A stretch of DNA of 60,563 bases from NCBI GenBank assembly GCA_902535625.1, contig CACAUA010000004.1:1-60563 (forward strand), in the 5' to 3' direction. Shown piece after piece: positions 53,639 through 60,563 of the stretch. The first letter of the stretch is position 1. Every line of letters starts with the position of its first letter. The position numbers were made by a program, and so were the translations under genes. The DNA is from an uncultured Pelagibacteraceae bacterium (GTDB taxonomy: Bacteria > Pseudomonadota > Alphaproteobacteria > Pelagibacterales > Pelagibacteraceae). The notes beneath the pieces are model-generated. The model was not told the DNA's origin and did not search any database. It saw only the letters and a program-made list of their open reading frames with translations.

Positions 53639-55255
53639 TTATTCTGAAGTTTTAAATTTAGTCTTTTGAATTATAACCACAAACACAATTGGAATTATTA
53701 AAGTTATTAGTGTTACTGTTATCAACAAAATACCTAGATCTGAATAATCGGCAGTGGTAAGAATAGCGTTTGTTACCTTATCTTTTACTTCTCTAGTAAT
53801 AACATAAATTTCATTTAAATATTTAGTCCCTAAAGCACTTGCTGATAAAGCAAGATTTGTAAAAGATGCGAATACTGCAAAGAAAGTTGCTTTTAAGTGC
53901 GACGGAGCATTTTTAGCAATCCATGCAAGCAAAGGTATCATTGAGACTTGTCCCAAAGGTGACTCAAGTGCAGTATTTAATATTGCAATAAACTTGGCAT
54001 CAACAACTCCATTAGTAATTGATGATGTCCAATTGTGAAATCCATAATACATACCAACACTTGGTAAAAATAAAATTGCACCTGCAATGGATAAAATCAC
54101 TATTATTTTAGCTATTGAGTTGTTTGCCATAAATGGTCTTAATAAGATAATCCCTACAAGGGTTAAAACTGAAGCAATAAGTGATAACACTGAAAAAAAT
54201 TGTTCATTGAATTCAAGTACATCAATTTCAAACCAAGATAAACCTGGACCAGGTCCTGGCATTGCTCTAAAAATAAAAATTATTATTGCTGTCCCTACAA
54301 CAGTAAGTCTTAAATCCTGAGGAAGTTCTTTAACTAATTTATTCATTAAAAATAGAATAATTGCCATTGAACCTACAAAAACAATTTCTTGAGCAAATGG
54401 CACTTTGAATGATCCAATACCTAAAGTGAAAATAACAAAAACTAAACTTCCACCTAATATCCACCAGTTTACTTCAGTTTTCTCTGAAGGAGCATAATCT
54501 TGGTCACCCTCATGACCTTGTTCAATAAGTTTTCTTTTCTTTTGATTTTTTAAATATGAAGCGAGAAATATTCCAAGAACGGATACAATTGGTATAATTA
54601 AAGCATATATATAAATTGAACCGTATAAACTTATCTTATCTGCTTGTTCAAGATCGTCTACTCCTTTAAAGAGGATAACGTTAGCTAAAGCAACTAAAAC
54701 AGTTCCACCAATTATTGCAAATCTTCCAAGAGTTTGCATTGTTGTATGCATAAGTTTGATTTCATCTCTTGAAAATTTATTTCCACTATCATCAACTAAA
54801 GGAACTGCTTCTACAGTCATAGCATCGGCTACAACATCTTGCACAACATAACCAATCGGAGCAAGCAAAACACTGATCACAAACCATGTTTCTACTGAAA
54901 GAATTGAGGACATCCATTCAGTATGAATTATTAAACCGTACATTATAATTAAACTTAATGAGATTAAGGATGCTCCAACAAAAACCATGTAATTTTTTTT
55001 ATTCCAGATTAGATCAACAAGATGACCTAAAGGCATCTTCAATGCCCATGGAATTCCAGCCCAAAAACCCAGTCCAGCAAGAAAAGCAGCAGATAAGTTT
55101 AGATAGTCTTTAACAAAAAAAGTTCCAACAATACCCGTTAGTCCTGAAATACCAGCAGCAAGATAAATCATCAATGGTGGTAGATAGGTCCACTTAAACT
55201 GTCTTCCTAAATCTATTAAAGTACTATCTATAAATCTCAAAATTTTATTACTCAT
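53639..55255 (-). CDS. MFS transporter, BT1/folate-biopterin-transporter-like
   Basis: Membrane protein of 538 residues with about twelve helices. A signature-like segment VVQDVVADAMTVEAVP (about residues 137-152) and KMPLGHLVDLIW resemble the folate-biopterin transporter (BT1) family, in which a QD-x-x-AD motif is conserved. Such proteins import folates or pterins. It is adjacent to the folate-dependent soxBDAG genes and near fhs, which makes folate supply an attractive role. Family placement is moderate; another MFS substrate is possible. Three bases separate it from the upstream gene. Confidence 0.6.
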   Translation of the reverse strand: MSNKILRFIDSTLIDLGRQFKWTYLPPLMIYLAAGISGLTGIVGTFFVKDYLNLSAAFLAGLGFWAGIPWALKMPLGHLVDLIWNKKNYMVFVGASLISLSLIIMYGLIIHTEWMSSILSVETWFVISVLLAPIGYVVQDVVADAMTVEAVPLVDDSGNKFSRDEIKLMHTTMQTLGRFAIIGGTVLVALANVILFKGVDDLEQADKISLYGSIYIYALIIPIVSVLGIFLASYLKNQKKRKLIEQGHEGDQDYAPSEKTEVNWWILGGSLVFVIFTLGIGSFKVPFAQEIVFVGSMAIILFLMNKLVKELPQDLRLTVVGTAIIIFIFRAMPGPGPGLSWFEIDVLEFNEQFFSVLSLIASVLTLVGIILLRPFMANNSIAKIIVILSIAGAILFLPSVGMYYGFHNWTSSITNGVVDAKFIAILNTALESPLGQVSMIPLLAWIAKNAPSHLKATFFAVFASFTNLALSASALGTKYLNEIYVITREVKDKVTNAILTTADYSDLGILLITVTLITLIIPIVFVVIIQKTKFKTSE

Positions 55256-55258
55256 AAA

Positions 55259-55699
55259 TTATTCTGTTAAATTTAATAATATTAATCCATTTTGTTTAGT
55301 TTCTTTACACCAAAGTTCATAACTTTCACAAACTCTCCACAAATGATCAAATGCTCTTTGAGATAATTCCAAAGGAAAGTGACTTTTTGCATAATATAAT
55401 TTTGGGATTTTCATTAATTGTTTAATCATAGTATCTTTTTGTATTTGTAAAAGTCTTATAGTTTCTTGATTAATCTTTTTTTTTGTAGATTTATCTACGT
55501 AGTCATTGCTCTCAAGTTCTTTAAACCATTTATCATGAAAATTTCCTGAACTAATTTCATTATAATCATCTGATGCAATAAATATTTCAAAAGCTTGAAT
55601 ATTAGTTAAATTTGGATTTTTAATCTTGATTTCATATATCTTTCGATAAATGATTTCAGCAACATATAATACAAATGGTCTTGATTTATCAGCTTCCAA
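55259..55699 (-). CDS. Hypothetical protein (146 aa)
   Basis: Soluble, mostly helical protein of 146 residues, rich in Lys, Glu and Ile, with no signal peptide or recognisable motif. Segments such as RPFVLYVAEIIYRKIYEIKIKNPN and SQRAFDHLWRVCESYELWC are helical. It lies between the transporter (three bases downstream) and the GNAT gene (10 bases upstream), probably one operon. Function unknown. Confidence 0.65.
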   Translation of the reverse strand: MEADKSRPFVLYVAEIIYRKIYEIKIKNPNLTNIQAFEIFIASDDYNEISSGNFHDKWFKELESNDYVDKSTKKKINQETIRLLQIQKDTMIKQLMKIPKLYYAKSHFPLELSQRAFDHLWRVCESYELWCKETKQNGLILLNLTE

Positions 55700-55709
55700 A
55701 CTAAACTCC

Positions 55710-56180
55710 TCAAATGTCTACTGAATAATAGCACGAATTAGGATCATCTTTATAGTGCGCAAAAGGCCCACACTCTTTAAAACCAAAACTTTTAAAAAGT
55801 TTTCTAGCGGGCGCAAAAAAATCACCCGCACCAGTTTCGACACTTAGTTTAGTAATTCCTATTTGTTTAGATTTTTCAATAAGATGTGAAATTATTTTTC
55901 CACCATATTTTTTATTTCTAAATTTATCTGAAACTCTTATAGATTTAAATTCTCCATGCGTTTCATCAAATAATTTTAAAGCTCCACAACCAATTAATTC
56001 ATTATTTTCCCACAAACTCCAGAATTTTATACTTGGATCCTTTAATCCAGGTATATCTAATACATGCGAACTCCCCTCAGGAGAAACTGATCTCAATTCA
56101 ATAAAATGCTTAGTTAGCAACTCATTTACTTGCGGATCATCAAAATTATTTTCTATTGATTTCATAGTTTCGAAAAACAT
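55710..56180 (-). CDS. GNAT-family N-acetyltransferase
   Basis: Protein of 156 residues with the GNAT fold. The acetyl-CoA binding region is FRNKKYGGKIISHLIEKSK (R/Q-x-x-G-x-G/A variant, about 87-105), preceded by a beta-strand with GEFKSIRV and followed by TKLSVETGAGDFF and the terminal FKECGPFAHYKDDPNSCYYSV. It would acetylate a small molecule or protein amine. The substrate is unknown. It is divergent from the SRAP gene with 36 bases between starts. Confidence 0.8.
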   Translation of the reverse strand: MFFETMKSIENNFDDPQVNELLTKHFIELRSVSPEGSSHVLDIPGLKDPSIKFWSLWENNELIGCGALKLFDETHGEFKSIRVSDKFRNKKYGGKIISHLIEKSKQIGITKLSVETGAGDFFAPARKLFKSFGFKECGPFAHYKDDPNSCYYSVDI

Positions 56181-56216
56181 ATAATCTAAATTTAGATTAA
56201 ACCAAGAAAATTAAAT

Positions 56217-56840
56217 ATGTGTGGAAGATACGTAATAACTAGCCCCGTTACAAAAACAAAAAAACTTGTTAAGTCAGCTATACAAGTTGAAGATAATGAA
56301 AATTATAATGCACATCCATTTCAAAAATTACCTGTAATTAAAAAATATAATAATGGAAATACTCTAGAAAATTTAAAGTGGGGAGTAGTACCTAGCTGGG
56401 CTAAGCAAAAAGATTTTAAACCTTTAATAAATGCAAGACTAGAAACTATAGATGAAAAAGTGTCTTTCAAAAAATTAATTCGACTACATAGATGTGTAGC
56501 TGTAGCAGATGGTTTTTATGAGTGGAAAAGAGAAAAAGAAAATAAAACACCTTATTATTTTTTAAGAGAGGATAAAAAGCTTATGTATTTAGCGGCTATT
56601 TATGACAACGATCAATTTTGTTTAATAACCGAGGATGCAGATGAAAATATTAAAGAAATACATCATAGACAGCCTGTTATAATCAATGAAAATGATGTTA
56701 ATAGATATTTAAATCTTGAATTAACAGGATCGAGTTTTCTGAAAGAGTGTAAAAAAACAAAATTAAACTTTCATGAAGTTTCAAAGGAAGTTAACAAACC
56801 CACAAACAATAATATTTCTTTGATCCAAACAATTTCTTAA
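56217..56840 (+). CDS. SOS-response-associated peptidase / HMCES-like protein (YedK family)
   Basis: SRAP-family protein of 207 residues. Catalytic Cys2 follows the initiator Met (MCGRYVI), Asn is in LINARLETI, Glu is in VADGFYEWKRE and His in IHHRQPVI. These residues form the site by which YedK/HMCES crosslinks to abasic sites in single-stranded DNA, shielding them. No SOS box or other DNA-repair neighbour is obvious except the photolyase far upstream. It is convergent with purK (two bases). Confidence 0.9.
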   Translation: MCGRYVITSPVTKTKKLVKSAIQVEDNENYNAHPFQKLPVIKKYNNGNTLENLKWGVVPSWAKQKDFKPLINARLETIDEKVSFKKLIRLHRCVAVADGFYEWKREKENKTPYYFLREDKKLMYLAAIYDNDQFCLITEDADENIKEIHHRQPVIINENDVNRYLNLELTGSSFLKECKKTKLNFHEVSKEVNKPTNNNISLIQTIS

Positions 56841-56842
56841 AA

Positions 56843-57886
56843 CTATTTTTCTATAGTTGTTAAATGTCCCATTTTCCTTTTAGCTTTAACTTCTTTTTTT
56901 AAATAATCATAAAAAAATTCATTTTCTTTAAATTTTTTATTTTTATATTCTAATATATCTTCACCAATCAAATTAAGCATTTTTGCATTATAAATTTTTT
57001 TTGTTTCTAATTTTTCAAGTCCACATACAGCTCTTATATGATTTTCAAATTGGCTAATGTTGTGTGAATTTATAGTTAGGTGTCCAGAATTATGTACTCT
57101 TGGTGCAACTTCATTAGCATATAAATTATTATTTTTATCTATAAAGAATTCAACGCACATAGTACCAATATAATCAAGCTCTTCAGCCACTGTTTTTGCC
57201 CAGTCCAATGCTTTATTTTTAATTTCATCACTTATATCAGCGGGAATTTTGGAGTGTTTTAAAATCTGGTCTTCATGATAATTTTCAATTGGATCATAAA
57301 TTTCATATTTTTGATGACCAAATCTTGTAACCACTACTGAAATTTCTTTTTTTAAATTTACTATCTTTTCTAAGATGTAGCCTTTTGAAAAATCAAAATC
57401 TTCATTTAAATCATTTGCATTAATTATTTTATATTGGCCCTTTCCATCATAACCAAGTGTACAAGTTTTCAATAAACCAGGCATTAATCTATCGTTTATC
57501 TTTATATCATCTAAATCTTTTATGCTTACAAACTGTGTTGTAGTTATATTATTTTTATTTAAAAACTCTTTTTCAGTCATTCTATTTTGAATTAATTTAT
57601 TTATTTCGGGGCTTGGTAATACAGATTTGGTTTCATTAATTTTTTTTAATATATCATATGGGATATTTTCAAACTCATAAGTAACAAGATCCACTTTTTC
57701 TAAAAAGTTATTGATAATATTTATGTCTTGGTAGTCTCCATAAATAAATTCATCTGCAAAATTGATTGCGGGTGCATCTTTATCATCTGATAAAATAACC
57801 GTTTTAATATTAAGTTTTTTTGCTGCAGATGCTAATAGACTTCCTAATTGTCCTCCACCTATTATTCCTAGATCAGGTTTAGACAT
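56843..57886 (-). CDS. purK: 5-(carboxyamino)imidazole ribonucleotide synthase
   Basis: ATP-grasp protein of 347 residues. N-terminus IIGGGQLGSLLASAAKKL is the PurK fold signature; KTCTLGYDGKGQY and the ATP-grasp catalytic segment VEFFIDKNNNLYANEVAPRVHNSGHLTI are present. It carboxylates AIR using bicarbonate and ATP in purine synthesis. It lies three bases after purE, forming the usual purEK operon. Confidence 0.93.
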   Translation of the reverse strand: MSKPDLGIIGGGQLGSLLASAAKKLNIKTVILSDDKDAPAINFADEFIYGDYQDINIINNFLEKVDLVTYEFENIPYDILKKINETKSVLPSPEINKLIQNRMTEKEFLNKNNITTTQFVSIKDLDDIKINDRLMPGLLKTCTLGYDGKGQYKIINANDLNEDFDFSKGYILEKIVNLKKEISVVVTRFGHQKYEIYDPIENYHEDQILKHSKIPADISDEIKNKALDWAKTVAEELDYIGTMCVEFFIDKNNNLYANEVAPRVHNSGHLTINSHNISQFENHIRAVCGLEKLETKKIYNAKMLNLIGEDILEYKNKKFKENEFFYDYLKKEVKAKRKMGHLTTIEK

Positions 57887-57889
57887 TAA

Positions 57890-58384
57890 TTACTTTGGTT
57901 TTTTTTTTACTTTTGATGTTTGTTTTTTTCGCCAATTTAAAAGTGTTTTTTTTACATTGTTATCATACGTAGCTATAATTGAAGCAGCATATAAACCAGC
58001 ATTGATTGCACCATCTTCTCCAATAGCAACTGTACCAACAGGAATTCCTTTTGGCATTTGAGCAATTGATAGTAGGCTATCTAAACCTTTTAACTTTTTA
58101 CTTTCAATGGGAACACCTATGACTGGAATTCTAGTTATAGCAGCAATCATACCAGGTAAATGTGCTGATCCTCCGGCCCCAGCAATAATAATAGAAATAT
58201 TATTATTTTCTGCTTTCTTTGCATAGGTATAAAGTCTATCAGGCGTTCTGTGTGCAGAGACGATATTTGTCTCATAATTAACTTTTAAAATCTTAAGAAC
58301 TTTTAAACAATTTTTCATTGTTTTGTAATCAGACTGACTGCCCATTACAATTGATACTTTATGTGATTTTTTTTTGTATTTCAT
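57890..58384 (-). CDS. purE: N5-carboxyaminoimidazole ribonucleotide mutase
   Basis: PurE class I protein of 164 residues. Signature segments are VSIVMGSQSDYKTMKNCLKVL, VSAHRTPDRLYTYA, AGAGGSAHLPGMIAA and GVPIESKKLKGLDSLLSIAQMPKGIPVGTVAIGEDGA. It shifts the carboxyl group from N5-CAIR to CAIR. Basic Lys-rich C-terminal tail. It precedes purK on the minus strand by three bases. Confidence 0.93.
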   Translation of the reverse strand: MKYKKKSHKVSIVMGSQSDYKTMKNCLKVLKILKVNYETNIVSAHRTPDRLYTYAKKAENNNISIIIAGAGGSAHLPGMIAAITRIPVIGVPIESKKLKGLDSLLSIAQMPKGIPVGTVAIGEDGAINAGLYAASIIATYDNNVKKTLLNWRKKQTSKVKKKPK

Positions 58385-58488
58385 GAAACCAATATCAATT
58401 TACAGATATTTCCCTTAAATTGCAATTTTTAGCTAAGGACAGTTTAAGTTAGTGACAATCATAATAATAATAATAGTGTATACCAAAT

Positions 58489-59457
58489 ATGAATTATCGA
58501 ATTGATAATCTTCAGTATTGTAATTGGTCTAGAGAAATCTTTGAAATAAATAATAAAGCTGGATTAAATGCGGTTCACGTAACGTTAGTTTATCATGAAG
58601 ACTACGATGAATTACAACAAAGAATACATGAGTGGAATAAACATTTTGAAGAAAATAAAGATCTTATATTTCTAGGCAATAACTACAATGATATTACAAA
58701 AGCAAAAGAAGAAAACAAAACTGCAATTTTTTTTGGATTTCAAAATTGTTCTCCAATTGAAGATGACATAGGTCTTATAGAAAAAGTACATTCACAAGGT
58801 TGTCGATTTATGCAATTAACTTATAACAACCAATCATTATTAGCCACTGGATGTTATGAAAAAAATGATAGCGGAGTTACTAATTTTGGAAAAGAGGCTA
58901 TTAAAGAAATGAATAGAGTAGGTATCGTTGTTGACATGTCTCATTCAGCAGAGAAAAGTACACTTGATGCAATTGAAATTAGCCAAAAACCAATTGCAAT
59001 CACTCATGCAAATCCTACTTTTTGGTTTGAAGCTAAAAGAAATAAATCTACAGAATTATTAAAAGTTTTATCTGATAGTGGAGGAATGTTAGGTTTATCA
59101 TTGTATGCTCACCATTTAAAAGATGGAACAAATTGTAAAATAGAAAGTTTTTGTGAAATGGTTGCAAGAACAGTTGAAATTATGGGTATTGATAATGTTG
59201 GAATAGGATCAGACTTATGTTTGAACCAACCAGACAGTGTAGTTGAGTGGATGAGAAATGGAACTTGGTCAAAATCAAAAAATTTTGGTGAAGGCAGTAA
59301 AGATAAACCTGGTTTTCCAAAACAACCAGATTGGTTTTTGGATGCAAGAGGATTTAATAATATAAACACAGAACTAAAAAATAAAGGTTTTCACGAAGAA
59401 GAGATAAATAAGATACTTGGCAATAACTGGTTTAATTTTTATAAAGGAATTAATTAA
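58489..59457 (+). CDS. M19 (membrane-dipeptidase-like) protein with altered N-terminal metal site
   Basis: Protein of 322 residues with M19 features: GVTNFGKEAIKEMNRVGIVVDMSHSAEKSTLDAI, PIAITHANP and a late GIGSDLCLNQPD. The HxD metal motif normally found near the N-terminus of renal-dipeptidase relatives is absent; the start reads MNYRIDNLQYCNWSREIF. I recall a related alphaproteobacterial subfamily sharing the same altered start. It therefore may bind metal differently and act on an unusual substrate. Its stop overlaps the start of the next unknown gene by one base. Confidence 0.75.
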   Translation: MNYRIDNLQYCNWSREIFEINNKAGLNAVHVTLVYHEDYDELQQRIHEWNKHFEENKDLIFLGNNYNDITKAKEENKTAIFFGFQNCSPIEDDIGLIEKVHSQGCRFMQLTYNNQSLLATGCYEKNDSGVTNFGKEAIKEMNRVGIVVDMSHSAEKSTLDAIEISQKPIAITHANPTFWFEAKRNKSTELLKVLSDSGGMLGLSLYAHHLKDGTNCKIESFCEMVARTVEIMGIDNVGIGSDLCLNQPDSVVEWMRNGTWSKSKNFGEGSKDKPGFPKQPDWFLDARGFNNINTELKNKGFHEEEINKILGNNWFNFYKGIN

Positions 59458-60563
59458 TGCAAGTTCCACTAAGAGATCCTAAAATTGTAATGAAACTTTC
59501 TAGGCTTGGATCGTTTCATCAATCTAAATTATCTTTTCTAAGATCATTTTTAAATGAGTTCAAAGATTGGAAATATAACAGAGATTTGTTTGACTTGAAT
59601 GATAGGGGATATGGAGTAGCTATTTATTCATTTTCAAAAGATAAAAAAACATATTCTTTAGTTTGTTTTGCTAATGAGCTTAAAGATGAGGAAAGATCTG
59701 ATAGAGTAATAGCAACTAAATGGGATGCTGCATTTGCTTTGTATGATGGCATTCCTTCAAAAATTGATATTGATAGACTTTCACAAAATGTCCCTAAACA
59801 AGAAGTAGGTAGACTTTCTTATAAAGAACTAACTCTCTCAAGAGCAAATAGATCAGTTAGAGCATTTAATTATGTGGTTGAGTGTTTATCAAAAGGTATC
59901 CAGCCAAATACTAATGAGCTTTCAAAAGTTGGATATTTGTACAGAACAACTGCAGTATATGGCTCAGGAAAATTTGGATTAGCAGACAGGTTTAGAATTA
60001 AAAATAGAGATGAAATAAATGGTCCTTTTAGATTGGAAATGATGTTGGTTTATCTTGTAAGACAATTCACTTTCGATCAAGTAAATCATATAGCAAAACA
60101 TAAAAATCCTAAAGATGCTGTAGAACTGAACTTGGATATTTGCAGAAATTTAGGAATTGGTAATTCAACTGGATTGGGAATGGCACCATTTATTGTAAAC
60201 CACCCTTCATTGTTAAATAATTGGATTCTAGCTAAAGAAACAGCTTTAAAAAAAATAAGAGAAATAGAAAAAGTATCAGAAGAAGAGTTTAAAATTTTTT
60301 ACAACTGTTTAACAAAATCTTTAAAAAATGTAACTTCATGGAATACTGATAGTGAATATCAAAAGAAGAAAATTGAGAATTTAATTAATGATTTACAAAA
60401 TTTAATCAATTATTTGAAAGACAATATTCATAAATCAAATTTTTATATATTCGACAAATTATACAATTGGGCGGAGGAAAATTTATCCGAAGAAGGAGTT
60501 GAGTATTTGGTTTCTATAATGATGGAACCATATAATAAAATAACCGATCCTTTGATTTCTCAA
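59457..60563 (+). CDS. Uncharacterised protein, 3' partial (at least 369 aa)
   Basis: An uninterrupted frame of 369 codons starts at ATG 59457 (MQVPLRDPKIVMKLSRLGSFHQ) and runs off the window. It is soluble-looking, with segments DRGYGVAIYSFSKDKKTYSLVCFANEL, TKWDAAFALYDGIPSKID, GYLYRTTAVYGSGKFGLADRF and GIGNSTGLGMAPFIVNHP. I do not recognise a family. One-base coupling to the M19-like gene suggests a shared function, possibly a catabolic or transport-linked pathway. The full length is unknown. Confidence 0.75.
   Translation, partial: MQVPLRDPKIVMKLSRLGSFHQSKLSFLRSFLNEFKDWKYNRDLFDLNDRGYGVAIYSFSKDKKTYSLVCFANELKDEERSDRVIATKWDAAFALYDGIPSKIDIDRLSQNVPKQEVGRLSYKELTLSRANRSVRAFNYVVECLSKGIQPNTNELSKVGYLYRTTAVYGSGKFGLADRFRIKNRDEINGPFRLEMMLVYLVRQFTFDQVNHIAKHKNPKDAVELNLDICRNLGIGNSTGLGMAPFIVNHPSLLNNWILAKETALKKIREIEKVSEEEFKIFYNCLTKSLKNVTSWNTDSEYQKKKIENLINDLQNLINYLKDNIHKSNFYIFDKLYNWAEENLSEEGVEYLVSIMMEPYNKITDPLISQ

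Noticed and set aside
58461..58475. Short AAT trinucleotide repeat before the M19-like gene
   Set aside because: Five short units in a very AT-rich intergenic region are expected by chance; no CRISPR-like spacing or other repeat copies were seen.
1..60563. Prophage, insertion sequences, CRISPR array, tRNA or rRNA
   Set aside because: Reading the window found no transposase, integrase, direct-repeat arrays or tRNA-like cloverleaf; gene spacing is tight throughout.

Overview
The window is a compact, very AT-rich stretch of a marine alphaproteobacterial chromosome. Gene content and order point to the SAR11 clade (Pelagibacterales, Candidatus Pelagibacter-like). Evidence: pervasive A/T third positions, Lys/Asn/Ile-rich proteins, start-stop overlaps (TAATG, ATGA), no intergenic gap over about 150 bases, no insertion sequences, rRNA or tRNA, and many genes for methylated one-carbon compounds and osmolytes.

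Layout. 1-4636: end of an oligopeptide-type ABC ATPase, a fused beta-oxidation enzyme, a membrane-anchored cyclophilin with a secreted HExxH protein, and a 44-residue microprotein. 4633-9182: agmatinase-family enzyme, aldehyde dehydrogenase, acetylornithine deacetylase-like enzyme, CsaA-like protein, LysE-type exporter. 9185-15662: aconitase followed by a tight run of YfgM-like (apparently frameshifted), BamB-like, cupin, ZapE-like and YjbQ-like genes. 15663-19729 (minus): photolyase, diaminopropionate ammonia-lyase-like enzyme, GlnT-type glutamine synthetase homologue, small membrane protein. 19774-21409 (minus): ammonium transporter plus a 73-residue membrane protein, with a clear promoter, Shine-Dalgarno and terminator.

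21527-30783 (minus) is a methylamine/amino-acid island: three glutamate-synthase-like subunits (MgsABC/GlxBCD type), a second glutamine synthetase homologue, a FAD oxidoreductase of the sarcosine-oxidase family, a winged-helix protein and a DUF1989-GcvT fusion. 30925-36132 (plus): glycine-betaine-type ABC transporter (proX, proV, double-domain proW) interrupted by a MORN protein and a membrane-anchored unknown. 36139-43380: GpsA-like dehydrogenase, Ugp/Mal-type ABC transporter with unusual permeases and a GH63-type hydrolase, probably for a glycosylated glycerol or glycerate osmolyte.

43390-53635: trimethylamine monooxygenase, Fe-alcohol dehydrogenase, class-I amidotransferase, formate-THF ligase and a four-subunit sarcosine oxidase/N-methylglutamate dehydrogenase. 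53639-60563: a BT1-type (folate/biopterin family) transporter, two small proteins, an SRAP protein, purK-purE, an M19-like protein without the usual N-terminal metal motif, and an unknown gene running off the window.

Working together: imported betaines and methylamines could be oxidised (Tmm), transferred to glutamate (GS homologue plus MgsABC), demethylated by flavin/THF enzymes, and the THF-bound C1 units passed through Fhs to formate/ATP or to purines. Released ammonium can be handled by Amt and GS. These pathway links are inferred from families and gene order; no searches were run.
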